Assembly: GCF_000471905.2 (NCBI RefSeq)
Contig: NW_006496628.1
Coordinates: 1,436,123-1,500,122 of the forward strand
Length of the DNA: 64,000 nucleotides
Source of the DNA: Amborella trichopoda
Taxonomy: Eukaryota; Streptophyta; Magnoliopsida; Amborellales; Amborellaceae
Reading direction: 5' to 3'
A program made the translations under genes and the position numbers. The notes beneath the pieces are model-generated. The model saw only the letters and a list, made by a program, of their open reading frames with translations, had not been told where the DNA came from and did not search any database. This document shows, in pieces, positions 21,043-56,639 of this stretch (position 1 is its first letter; the number at the start of each line of letters is the position of its first letter).

Positions 21043-21979
21043 ACTTTCTTTTTATATTGTTCATATGAATGAAAATAATGTATATTTAAAAAGTGAGGTC
21101 CAACAAATGCGCCAAACATGATTGTTGAAAGTGCATTATTTTACCATAAAATGAGTGTGCGTAGGGTTCTAGGATGCATCATGCTAATAGTAAATTGAGA
21201 ATTTTCTACTTTGAAATTTTTTATAGCGAAAGGCTGACAAAAAAAATATTAAAAAATAACAATAAAAAATAAAAAATTCTTTTTAATAACCTTTTAATGT
21301 AGAACTACCAATATAACATTTCTATTAAAAATAATTTGTTTGAAATTTTTAAAAATGGTATATTTATAATTTTAAAATTCAATAATCAACGGTAAAGTGA
21401 AAGACATTTTTCAAAGGACACGGTGTTTATGGGTCCGCGAACTCACATGTTGAAATGCGAGCCCCTTAATAATTTATTTTTGAAATAAAACTTGAGCTTA
21501 ATTTTTAGGGAATATATAATCTTTAACCTGGAGATTATTAATCTGTAAAAATGAATAAATTTTTAGAAATAATATGTTTTAGAAAAAAGATTTAACCCGT
21601 TGATTTTACTTTTTTTTTGGAGGACTATTATTTAAGGACCTAGTTTTGGTGGACAGTGTAGATCTCCAAGCCCGCATAGTAATAGGTGTGGGCTTGGACA
21701 CACCAAATAATTTTCTTTTTAAAATTCAAAATTAAGTACTAGAGGGATTTCAAAAAGACAAAAATAACCTCGACAAATAAACTATTTATAGTCAAAAGTC
21801 ACTTTTAAATATATATAGGACAACCAAAACAGAAAGTATCCTCAACATCAATTCGAAGGAATTCCCACTCTCGACCACCTATTTAATGGAGGGAGCAAAT
21901 CTTTTGAAATTGATTACAAAGTGATACCAAGAAAAAAAAATTTGTCAGAAGCATCGGCGTTTTGCACAGAAACCAAAAA
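21043..21979. other. Intergenic, no recognisable gene or element
   Basis: AT-rich sequence. Nothing I can name. Confidence 0.6.
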
Positions 21980-22405
21980 TATAATTTGATACCATCATCA
22001 TTATAGCCTTTTTCCAATTAATTAGGGTCAGCTACACGAATCCTGATCCGTCATTCTGTTATGTTTAAGGTCATACCCTTAATGGGGCTATAAATTCCCA
22101 TATCTTTTCGAACTACTTCCAATTACGTCATTTTGGCCCTAACCCTTGCCCTTTTCAATCATTCCACTTGAACTAACTCGCACCTCCTTACATTTGTTGC
22201 ATTAGGTCGATGCCATACATGGCCAACCCACCTAAGTCTAATATCTCTCATCTTAATTAGTGTCAAACTTAATTCTATTCCTTTTTGTCTTGCCACTCAT
22301 CCATCTCAAATCATCATCTCGACAACAGTCATTTTATGAGCATATTGTTTTTTGTCTGCTCAACATTCCGTCCTCATAAAGCAAAGTTGGTCTCACTACT
22401 GTCGA
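21980..22405 (-). mobile_element. RTE-type LINE 3' remnant
   Basis: Read on the minus strand, it gives TVVRPTLLYEDGML, then RWMSGKTKRNRIK, and near the end a LRWFGHV-like segment. The tail GGATTCGTGTAGCTGACCC is followed by ATTGGAAAAAGGCTATAATG and GATGATGG. That is the C-terminal end of an RTE reverse transcriptase and the usual RTE tail with a short trinucleotide end. Stops and shifts are frequent. Confidence 0.75.
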
Positions 22406-23755
22406 AATTTAATTATTATTTAACTATGGATAGGATTTACAAGGCATCAATGCTAAACCACCTAAGCAACCCTCACCTTCAATCCATACCAGAAGATGTA
22501 GTTCAGGAGCCAAAAACTCTCATAATGACAAGAAAATATATCCTCAATTAAGAAATTTAAAATGAAATTTTATCAAAACTTGAAAATCATAAAAATAGAC
22601 ATTCCAAATAATGTATTACAAAGTACACTATTCTTTAAACTCTTTTTTAAATTTATACAACTTGAGTTTGGAATAACCACTTCGATGGTTTTTATCCTCA
22701 GAACAACCTTTTTCGGAGGTTTTTTTGTGAAGTACCTTATTTTGTTGTAATATAAATGATTATATGCTATGATATCATTTATTTTTTGTATAAGGAAGCC
22801 ACAATCACTTTTAACCATTAGTTTTGAAATCCAATAAATGAAAGTTTCACAACATTCGATAAAAATTATTTTAGACTTTGTACCCAAGCAATGACATATC
22901 ATCAACCACCCAATTTCAAATCTAAAGAGCAATGATAATTGTGACCTCCTTAAATCAAAAGTAACTTGTCTCATTGTATACATTTCTATAGTATAAAGCC
23001 CATTTTCATTCAACGGTTCCTAAAATTTCCCCCTTGTTATTTATGACAACCATTTCAGTTTCATAGCAGTCCAGGCTTGTTAGGGCTGTAATAACATATT
23101 TCAAAACGTTTTCTCCCTAATAACAATCATAATAAGAAATATAAGATAATCCAAGAAAATGATTGAAAAATCAAAATCGGGAGCCAACGGTACGCCACAA
23201 CTTGCCTAGTCTGACTTGCGTGACTCCAATGACATATCAGCATAAGTTAACAAATAAATTAATAAATGTAACAAAAACCATGAGAAATGAGGGATTCTAG
23301 AATTCTTCAAACCAAAATAGCCCAACTCTTTTCTTTGTTAATCATTATTATAATTTTTATTAATTAAGAACAATACATGAAAAAATTCACAACAAATAAG
23401 AGAACAAATATCAAACATAAGTGCACTACCCTCTCCCCAAGACCCATTCCCTATTTAGCCAACATATCTACCTCCCCATTTGAGGAACTTAAACTTTAGG
23501 TGGGTTGTTTTAGGTAGGTAGCCAACATAAAATTTTGTTAAAACCTACCATAAATCCTAAATCCTAAATCTGTCATGAATTTAAAAGTTCTAAAACTAAT
23601 CGAACTAAAACAAAATATATAGAATGCAAGTTTAGTAATAATATGAGTAAAGACGAGAAAATAGTATAGATTGGGTCAAAAAATACCAAAAAGAACGCCC
23701 TCACGATATCATGGGTCAATAATCAAGAAAAATTGATGGATTGAGGAACACATCA
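22406..23755. other. Intergenic, no recognisable gene or element
   Basis: The open frames at 22562-22750 (plus) and 22573-23013 (minus) lie opposite each other in AT-rich sequence and show no family features. Nothing else can be supported. Confidence 0.6.
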
Positions 23756-24282
23756 CACATACAATTAGAGCGGGTTGGGCGAAGCAGAGATGCACAACTA
23801 GAATTTTATGTGATTGTCGCACACCAATGAAGCAAATGAGGAAGTTCTATAATACAACTATAAGACATGGCTTGCTTTACGGGGAAGAATATTGGATGGG
23901 CAAGAAACACCATATCCAGAAGATGAGTATAATTGAGATGAAAACATTGAGATTGATGATTGGCAAACAAGAATAGATAGAATAAGAAATGAATACGTTC
24001 GGAAAAACTTAAGAGTGGCTCCGATAGGTGATAGGATTAGAGAAAGTTGACTTAGGTGGACTAGCCAAATGCAACACAAACCCAAGATTTGCTAGTTGGT
24101 TCAAGTGAAAGGCTCAAAAAGGGCAAGAGGATATGGTTGGAAGTAGTAAGAAAATATATGGGAACTTATGGCCTCACTAAAAGTATGGCCTTGATAGAAC
24201 AGAATGGCAGACTAAGAATCGCATAGCCAACTCCAAATAGTTGGGAAAAGACTTTTATGATAATAATGATGATGATCCACCT
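23756..24282 (+). mobile_element. RTE-type LINE 3' remnant
   Basis: The plus strand reads TPMKQMRKFYNTTIRHGLLY, then YWMGKKHHIQKMSIIEMKTL and RNEYVRKNLRVAPIGDRI, with shifts. It ends AGAATGGCAGACTAAGAATC, a CCAACTCCAAATAGTTGGG word, and GATAATAATGATGATGAT. Both the protein and the trinucleotide tail fit an RTE element, 5'-truncated as is normal for LINEs. Confidence 0.8.
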
Positions 24283-24699
24283 ACCCACTTAACTCCATTG
24301 TTAGCCTTACATATATCTCTTACTTGAAACAAGACCAGAATTGCAAACTGACTAACGTAATTCTGAGTCTGATCAGCTATTTTTCAAACAGTATTCCAAA
24401 CCATAGATTGACTCCTCAAAACAAAATGCAAACAACTGATTCATGCGATGGAAGAGGTGAGGAAAGATATAAGGACATGTTTAGGAACATAGATTTTAAG
24501 GCATGGATTTATAATATCTTGGATATTACCCAAATCCACTGTTTAGATTGCTTAAAGACTAGGGTATCTAAAATTAGGAAAATCAACATCATGAAAATGT
24601 GACTTACTTTTCCATGATCCCATTCCTAAAAAAAAAGTTGGTTTTTTGCATTTCCATGATGTCTTTTCCACACCGCAAAAACTCCGTCATTCACTCGTT

Positions 24700-25045
24700 T
24701 AAATTTCACAACCTAAAAACTCTCTCTCTAACCCACTCCTTCATGCCCGAGTCCGTGCTCTCTCTCTCTAACCCACTCCTTCATACCCAAGCCCGTGCTC
24801 TCTCTCTCTAACCAAGTAACAACTCACTCAGGCCATGGTCCCTCTCTCTTATACCACACTCTCTCTAGACCCACGATCTCTTCTCCCTCCCATTCTCTCT
24901 CTAACCAGCTCACGGCCTCTGCTTTCTTTAAGCCCTCCCTCATACTACAAACTCTCTCTCTAAGCTCGTGATCTCTTCTCCCTCCCATTCTCTCTCTAAC
25001 CAGATGCCTCTCTCTCTCTCTCTCTAAGTCCCCATTTCTCTCATT
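24700..25045 (+). repeat. CT-rich leader of the Harbinger element
   Basis: Runs of CTCTCTCTAA joined to ACCCACTCCTTCATGCCC (twice) and to GATCTCTTCTCCCTCCCATT (twice). It is a local tandem duplication in pyrimidine-rich sequence about 230 bases from the element end and without coding sense. It may be its promoter or leader, which is inference. Confidence 0.7.
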
Positions 25046-27011
25046 TTTTAGGGTTTTACTTAGCTATCTCTGTTATTGTTCTCTGTTATCTCTCTTTTAA
25101 TTTTTTAGGGCTTTGTATATTTTTTTTGTACATATACACATAAGGTTGGCTTGTTCAATCTCTCTGCATACAAGTAAGTTTGTAATTGGGGATTCATTGC
25201 ATTTTCTTACCCTTTGATTTGTATTATGTACCCTGTTGTATCAATCCCAGATCCATGCCATTTGCCCTCATTTAGAACATCGTTTGACTGTGTTTTCTTT
25301 ACATTTTAATTGATTCGAGTTAGATCATAAGGTCATATTGCTCAAATTTCATGGATGATCTAATTCAATATTTTGAGCATATGTTGCTGTTTTTGGATGA
25401 TTTGGTTCAATATCTAGAGCATATGTTGCCTTTCTTTGTTTGAAGTATTGTTTTCTGCTTTTATTTCTTCTAGATTGTTAGGGTATAAATATGTTAGTTT
25501 TCCTGGGTAGAGTTAGGTAGATTTGTCAAGCTAGTGAAGCATATGTTTCATTATCTTGAAGGTTTGTCTACAAGCATTTTTGAGAAGTGTATGAAATAAT
25601 AGTTTTATTTCTTTTAAGACTAGTGCTTTTGTCTCTGTAACAGCACATTCTATCCATTTGATGCGTTCTCTCTCTCTGATTTGCTGTAAAAATTGTTTTG
25701 ACCTCCCCATCTAGGTCAAAGTATCAGCCTCTATAAATTTAAGATTGTTTCGTGAATACCCATTAAGATATCTTTTTTTTTATTTCAAAGAATAATTTCA
25801 TGAAACAACTAAAGTATCTAGATCTGATTGACTGCAATTATATTTAACAAAGATGATTCCACATTTCTTTGTAGTGACATATCAAGTCAAATTTATCAAA
25901 ATATGCAAATTCAACCAATTCCATAATCAATGCACTAATTCCAGCTAATGAAATCCAATAAAAGCAAACTACAAATTGCCAAAATCCCAAGATCACTCAT
26001 ACTAATAGTTTCTTCTTCAAGCATTTGGTGGTGTTGATTCCATCATTGAGGTATTGATTCCTCAAGCCCTCTTGTGCCAATTTCACAAACCATAACTCTT
26101 GGTACACTGATTCCAATAATGTTAGGTCAACACTTCCCATCTCTTCTATCTCTCATTCTCTCCATCCAATCCTCACTCTCTCCTTGCCATACCTCGACAA
26201 CCAAGCATCTTCCATGCCTCTACTCCACACAGTCTTCTATATCCATCTATCCATCCGAGACTAGTCACACCCTCTCACCAACTCCAACCCTCCACAACCG
26301 CCTATGACACTTCATCAATCATTTCCATGCTACCTAACCTTAATAGGGCGCATGTGCCACAGCCCATCAAATGCCAACTCATATAAGACCTATCACACCA
26401 CTCTAAACCTACTCATGCCTAGCTTATAAAGCTATTAAACCTAGGGCGCTAACCACTCAAACATATACAGCCTTTGAACCTTAATCTCACATGATGGAAG
26501 CAAGTTGAGAGAGGAAAGAGAGGTCATAAATTTCATGAACTTTTTGGTTTGGATTGCATTCGAACAAGCTACTGTATCATGTTTTGCTGCAGAGCAAGTT
26601 TCTCAATATATTTAGTTATAGCAACTCAGGTACCATAGACTTCAAATCTTACTCAACAAGTATCAAAAGCTTTTCGATTGTTGTTATCTAATTTTCATAG
26701 ACTTCAAAGCTACCCCAACAACATAGTTCAGTTTCCTATATCTAACCATGTGGATTGTTTTTATCTAATTTTCATAGTGTGAACACTACAGTTTGGGAGA
26801 CTATTTTTTTGTGATTGGAACTAATATTGTGCATCTCCATTCCAATTTGAATGCATTTGGATTTTATTATAACATCTTCTTTATTATTCGTACTTTACTG
26901 TTTACTTTCCCATTTGATGTTTAGCTTTATTTTTATCTTCTTGCGAGTTATTTAAGTTCTATGCAGCTTTTAAGAATGAATTGTCTTATAATGTGGTTTT
27001 ATGAATGATAG
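25046..27011. other. Non-coding interior of the Harbinger element
   Basis: About 2 kb between the CT-rich leader and the transposase. It is T-rich and has no gene. The open frame 26074-26307 is a serine/threonine/leucine-rich by-product of CT-rich DNA. Confidence 0.6.
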
Positions 27012-28401
27012 ATGTCTAACAACCATGGAGAAAATGTCTGCACCAATGAAATGGAAACGTAAGAGGACGATGAACGTGATAGGTTATCCATGCTTATGTT
27101 GGTAGCTGCAACTCCATGTGTTGCAGCTGTGGCCTAGTATCATACAAGTTACATAGATAGAGAACCAAATGTGGATAGGGGCCTAGAAAGAAAAAATATA
27201 TATAAATGGAATTAGTAACGCATCAGATGTACAATGTCAGAACCAATTGAGATTGAGCAAGCATGCATTTGTTTATCTTCATAACATCTTACGAGATAGA
27301 GGCATTCTACGTCCCACAAGAAGGGTGTCTATAGAAGAACAATTAGTAATATTTCTGCACACTCTTAGCCACAATGTTAATAATCAAGTTATCGGCAATC
27401 GATTTTCTCATTCCGACAAAACGGTTAGTCGACATTTCAACATTGTACTAACTACAGTAGTGAACCTCTACTCAGACTTTATGAAACAAGCTTAGCTTTG
27501 CAACTCATCCAGAGATACGCAACAACAATCATCGGGCCCTATATTTTAAGGTGATTACCTATCACAATCTCACATTATTTATGATGGATTATCTATTACA
27601 ATCTCACTTTGTTTTCAAATATGTAGAGCTTGCTAGTATCATGCTTACTACCTTCTTTATGGTGAATTTAAATAGGACTGCATTGGTGCAATCGATGGGG
27701 CATACAAAGATTTTGCAACAGGAAGCAATTTATATCACAAAATGTTATGGCAGCAGTCTCTTTCGATATAAAATTCCAATACGTACTTGCTGGTTGAGAA
27801 GGATCGGCATCTGATGCATGAGAACTGCATTCTGTACTCAGTAGAGAAAATAGACTAGTTATTCCTAAGGGTAAGAGACAATACTAGAAATTAGAGATTA
27901 TAAGTTTATATAAATCGATAACATGTTGCTTATTTCTCTATAGGGAAGTATTATATCATAGATGCTGGATACGCTAACACAACTAGTTTCCTCGCTCCAT
28001 ATCGCCGTACTGAGTACCACTTGAATGCTTTCAAGACTAGTTTTTCCCTTCAATCTGCTAGAGAATTATTCAACTTACGCTATTCATCGTTGAAGAATAT
28101 TATAGAACGTGCTTTTGGAACGGTAAAGGGGTATTTCCCTATCCTCGAAATACCACCAATGCACAATGTTCAAATACAAGCTAAGATTATCATAGCTTGC
28201 TGTATTTTACATAACCTCATCTGGGAGGTAGAGGGCGATCAATTTGACATGGATAATATTGAGGAAATGGGGGGGCAAGATAAGGATGATAGCGAGGAAG
28301 AATTTGATATGGTATGAGGTAGGTCACAATTAGTAAGGGATGAGTGGAGAAGGAAAAGGGATGAACTAACTGAGCTGATATGGAATGACTATCGAGAGTA
28401 G
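27012..28401 (+). pseudogene. PIF/Harbinger transposase (DDE_Tnp_4) pseudogene
   Basis: The start is ATG at 27012. The N-terminal helix-turn-helix region reads RLSKHAFVYLHNILRDRGIL, then VSIEEQLVIFLHTLSHN and SDKTVSRHFN. The catalytic core follows: IGAIDGAY (Asp codon 27694-27696), GSASDA (Asp 27813-27815) and IIERAFGTVKGYFPIL (Glu 28105-28107). The DDE triad is therefore kept. A 73 bp intron with GT-AG ends lies at 27871-27943 and joins PKG to KYYIIDAGY. Stops occur at 27058-27060, 27136-27138, 27795-27797 (tryptophan of GWEG) and 27819-27821, with a disordered stretch at 27490-27680. The end is WNDYRE and TAG at 28401. Confidence 0.88.
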
Positions 28402-29281
28402 TCATTTATTTTGTTTATGACATGTAAGTTTGAAGAATTGTATGAACGTAAACTTAAATATTCTGTATGAACGTAAACTTAAATATTCTTTCTTTTTAGA
28501 GATTGACTCACAAATGTTAAATAACAATGTTGAAATGTTATTTGTTTTTATGGATTGGCTCATAGTTTGATGTATGTACATTTTGTGTTTGATTCATAAT
28601 AGTGGATGATGGCCTTTCTCTTTTTTTTTTTTCTTTGTTTGGTTATTCATGGTTAAATGTGAAATATAGCAGTAATGGATTTCGTCTATAGCTTTTGACT
28701 TAAGAATTGGAGGTGTTTATGTTCAATTTGCTTCAAGCTCATGAAGATTTAGCTCTATATGTCAAATTTCCATTTGATTAAATGGGAGTTGTATAAGAAA
28801 ATCAAAGCTATGAAGTAGAATATAAGCTAAAACATTTGCATGCCAATTGTTATAAATATTTGCTCGATTTTGCTATGCTATCAATGTTGCACATATGATA
28901 AATGTTTTTTATTTTCTGCAAGTTATATCTTTTCATTGTGATGGTGTCATTTGCAAGTTATCAGTATTGGTTGTATAGACAATTGTGTTTCATAAAGCAT
29001 TAGGCTTTCTTCAACCTAAAGACATTTACTCTGAGTTGTTTGATATGACTTATGTATGTTGTTGTCACATATATGCATTGTTGTGTTTGAACATTTTTTA
29101 TACTTCAAATGGTATAAATTAGAGATCATCATGTAGCATGGGGGTCTGTGATGTGTGCAACTGTCATGCAAAGTGCAGGCGCACATATATGATCAAACTA
29201 AACAATATAGACTTGTCTTATTCTATATGTAGTGCATTTGAATTGATGTGTTTGTGTATTTCTTTTTAACTTGATAACAGA
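28402..29281. other. Spacer between the two Harbinger genes
   Basis: Non-coding and T-rich. It contains a 26 bp direct duplication of GAACGTAAACTTAAATATTC near 28444-28495. Confidence 0.6.
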
Positions 29282-30224
29282 AATGGATAAGAAAAAAAAA
29301 GCAAAAAGAATGAGAAAACAGATAATAAAGGGAAAAATCTAATGCGGACAAATAAAATGGACAATTTCCTTGTGGACCAACTACTTAAACTATTGCATTT
29401 GGGGCGTAGAGTTGAAAATGGTTTCAGGCGTGAGGCGTATACTAAAATATGCAATGAGTTTAAGAAAGTAACTGGGATTGTTTTGACTTCGGAAAATATA
29501 AAAACTAGAATGAAGACATGGAAGCGACACTACGATTAAGTAAATGTTATGATGAGCAAAAGTGGCTTTGGTTGGGATGATAACTTACACAAGGTCACTG
29601 CTCCAAAGGAACTATAGAGTGAGTACCTAAAGGTATAATAGTTGTTATTCATGTATTTTAATTTTATCAATGTAAATATTATTTGTTTATAAATGTATGT
29701 ATAGCTCAATGGCAGGATTATCCAAGAGCTAAGATGTATAGAACCAATATATACCCTTCTTTAGTTCTTTGCCCATTGTAGTTGGGGATGATAAGCCCGA
29801 AGGAAGATATGGTGTGGTTGGGACGGATTTGGAAGGCAATTGGCCCCCTATAGATGATATTGGATGTGACAGTGAGGGGCATGATGGTATATCCCGACAA
29901 GATACTACTTCATTAGCTTCAAAGAGAAAACAATCACAAACGAAGAAAAGTCGTGTGGGTGAGGCAATTGCTGCTTCTATTTCTGGATCCCGATTGCTTT
30001 TGGTAATGCAATGGAACATATGACTAAGAAAAGACAGAGTCCTAAATAATTAGGAATTCATGACAAAACTGAAGAGGGTTGAGGGACTTACATCCCATGA
30101 TTATTTTAGATCAAGTAAATATCTTGTCGAATAGCTTGATATTGTAGCAATGTTCATAGATATGGAGGTGGAGTTACACAATGACTGGTTGCTCTTTCTA
30201 CTGATGCTAGTGATTGATTTGTAA
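29282..30224 (+). pseudogene. Harbinger-associated Myb/SANT-like DNA-binding protein, pseudogene
   Basis: A lysine-rich lead-in starts at 29282. From 29342 the frame reads KMDNFLVDQLLKLLHLGRRV, then TKICNEFKKVTGIVLTSENI, KTRMKTWKRHYD and SGFGWDDNLHKVTAPKEL, which is the Myb/SANT-like domain (about 100 residues). A likely 72 bp intron lies at 29633-29704. The second exon gives QDYPRAKMYRTN, a polar middle part and, near the end, MEHMTKKRQ, KRVEGLTSHDYFRS and FIDMEVELHNDWLL. Stops interrupt at several places (for example TAG at the tryptophan before SEYLK). In PIF elements this partner helps the transposase enter the nucleus and bind the ends. Confidence 0.8.
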
Positions 30225-30319
30225 TCTACTAAAAATACGTAAATGATAAATCAAATGGATTTATGAAAGTTGTACTGATTGTTGTGTTTGATACTTTTTT
30301 TTTTGGTAATAGGATATGG

Positions 30320-30960
30320 ATAGTTACACACATCTTGATGGTCATGACTATTTTTGGATCGTGCTTGATTGTTATGGCTTTTTAAGGCCATGAATTTTGT
30401 GACTGTTATGGAATATTATCGAATATGATGGTTATAGATTGTATGAAAGTTATCAAATGTGATTTAGTTTTATACATTGCATGAATGTTATGAATGGTAG
30501 GGAATATGGTCATAAATGTTATAAATGCTAGGAAACGTGATGGCCATCATTATTAGGAAATATTTGATGGGTTTGTAAGGCAGGTGATGGTCATGAATAT
30601 TGTAGAATAATTGTCTTGTTGAGTAATTATGCATATTATTAAATAATTGTGTTTTAATGAAATACCCATTTTTAATCAAAAAAACATTTTTTGTTAGATA
30701 ATCATGATTTGTTAATAATGAATGGTAGGGAATATGATGGCCGTGAATGTTATGAATGGTAAATGTGATGGCTATCAATATTATGAACTATTTGATGGTT
30801 CTGTAAGGCAGGTGATAGTCATGAATATTGTAGAATGATTACGTCTTGTTGAGTAATTAGTAATTATGCATTAATAAATCATTATTAATAATTATCTTGG
30901 TTTATTAGTATTAATGTTTTCTAAAAATGTCATGTATTATTAAATAATTGAATAGTATTT
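30320..30960 (+). repeat. Imperfect repeats in the 3' part of the Harbinger element
   Basis: Words such as GAATGTTATGAATGGTAGGG recur. A block with TTGATGGGTTTGTAAGGCAG and GTCATGAATATTGTAGAAT occurs at about 30560 and again at about 30790, about 230 bases apart. Confidence 0.75.
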
Positions 30961-31209
30961 TGTAATAACCATTTACCTCATAATCATGTTTCATTAAATT
31001 ACTACCAATTTTCTTTTGTTCTTAACAAATTGAAAATATGTTTGATTGCCAAACAATACAAATGAAAATGATTGTAAAAAATCCATGAATTTTGTATAAT
31101 TTATCCAAACGAGATTTGAAAAATCCATGACGAAAATCCTTAATAATGAGAATCCATAGATTTCAAATATCTAAGATTCTTAATTTCCTCCTATCGAAAC
31201 GGGCCCTAA

Positions 31210-31560
31210 AGGGAATCAGCATTCTTTTTTTCAACAAAAAGGCATTCCACTATTGCTTCTAGTAATTGAATTTCTTTTTCTTTTCTTTTTTTGCTTTTTG
31301 GTTAGGGGCTTAAAATTGAGTAACAGAATTATAAATTACTGCAAAACAGTAGGTCAATGGAAATTTGGGACTTCATGGCCAGTACTTGACAATGGGAAAT
31401 GCAGCTCATTCAACCCATGATTATCTTCTGAGGTTTAATCCAGGTTCCTCTCCTAGGATTGGAAGTTTTCCAATCGATTACTTATCCTGCATTATAGACT
31501 TCCCATCCTAAACTAACGATTCTACATTTCCTTTCGAAAGCATGACTATGATTATACCTT
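31210..31560. other. Intergenic spacer downstream of YY1
   Basis: Short unique sequence between the Harbinger right end and the 3' region of the YY1 gene. The 3' UTR of YY1 probably lies within 31560-31901. I could not fix a poly(A) site. Confidence 0.5.
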
Positions 31561-31901
31561 AACAGAAAAAAATAAAGCAATGGATAAAATCATACATCAT
31601 CCATGCCCAGGTGAAACTCCACCACCCATCATTCAGTGAACGCCTCAGACTATGTGAACATATAATCATACATCCGCTGCACGTATGGCACAATAAGCTT
31701 TCAAAATATTGCTCAAGAAAATAGTTCTTCCAACAAATCAAACAAAGCAAGTTGCCCTACATTATTGAAATATCTTTTGAGAATGAAAAGAAACTAACAC
31801 TTCGACAGCTAATTACAGAGACCTTACCGTCAAAAAGTTTGTGGAATTGGCACAAGAAACTACTTACAGCGTGCCAAGATATCCAAAGAGTTGAGACCCC
31901 A

Positions 31902-56144
<24,243 letters not shown>

Positions 56145-56345
56145 GCCACTCTATCTTCTGGGAAAGTCTGAGGAAAGGGGTCTCTCTCTAGAAGCTCATA
56201 TGTATGTGAAGGAGATTAGAGAGGGAAAGAAGAGGCGGTGATGGAGTTGAAATCAATCCTCTGCCACCACATTGCCCTGCCAAGGCCGAAAAAAGGGGTA
56301 ATGGCGCGAGGGGAAAGCGCTTTTATCAGTACGAGCAAAAGAGAT
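56145..56345 (-). promoter_or_regulatory. YY1 5' UTR and proximal promoter
   Basis: On the minus strand a CT-rich leader (TCTCTAATCTCC, CCTCTTCTTTCCC) precedes the ATG. About 150-190 bases upstream is GC-rich sequence (CCCCTCGCGCC, AAAGCGC). No clear TATA box. The region is short because a MITE starts at 56348. Confidence 0.5.
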
Positions 56346-56347
56346 TA

Positions 56348-56625
56348 GGGCCTGTTTGGGTACATGGATTTTAAGGCATGGATTCTTAATATCTGAGATT
56401 TTGCCAAAATCCACTTGCACTTAAAATCAAGAAAATCAAAATAAGACCTACTTTTTTAAAATTTTATTTCTATACGAAAAGCTGTTTTTGTCAAAATCCA
56501 CCGTTTGCACTTAAAATCAGGAAAATCAAAATACAACCTACTTTTATATGATTTTATTTTCATACCAAAACTTATTTTTCGGCATTTCCAAAGCCCATGG
56601 ATTTCACTCATTGGCTCCCTCGATC
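56348..56625 (+). mobile_element. Harbinger-derived MITE in the YY1 promoter, right end lost
   Basis: It starts GGGCCTGTTTGGGTACATGG next to TTA (56345-56347). The following bases match the left end of the 24473 Harbinger element (GATTTTAAGGCATGGATT, AATATCT, AAATCCACT) for about 70 bases. A block of about 95 bases with TTGCACTTAAAATCA and ACCTACTTTT is repeated twice inside. The right terminal repeat is absent; the minisatellite starts instead. Confidence 0.78.
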
Positions 56626-56639
56626 TGAAATATAAGGAG

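Larger units (their letters stand above)
24473..31206 (+). mobile_element. PIF/Harbinger transposon with both genes, degenerate
   Basis: The left end reads GGACATGTTTAGGAACATAG; the right end on the minus strand reads GGGCCCGTTTCGATAGG. Each is flanked by TAA (24470-24472 and 31207-31209), the 3 bp target site of this superfamily. Inside, on the same strand, are a DDE transposase (27012-28401) and a Myb/SANT protein (29342-30224), the two-gene set of PIF/Pong-type elements. Length is 6734 bases. Both genes carry stops. Long CT-rich leader and tail sequences surround them. Confidence 0.82.

Noticed and set aside
29342..30224. Host Myb/SANT regulatory gene
   Set aside because: It lies inside Harbinger ends with the transposase and is broken by stops; it belongs to the transposon.
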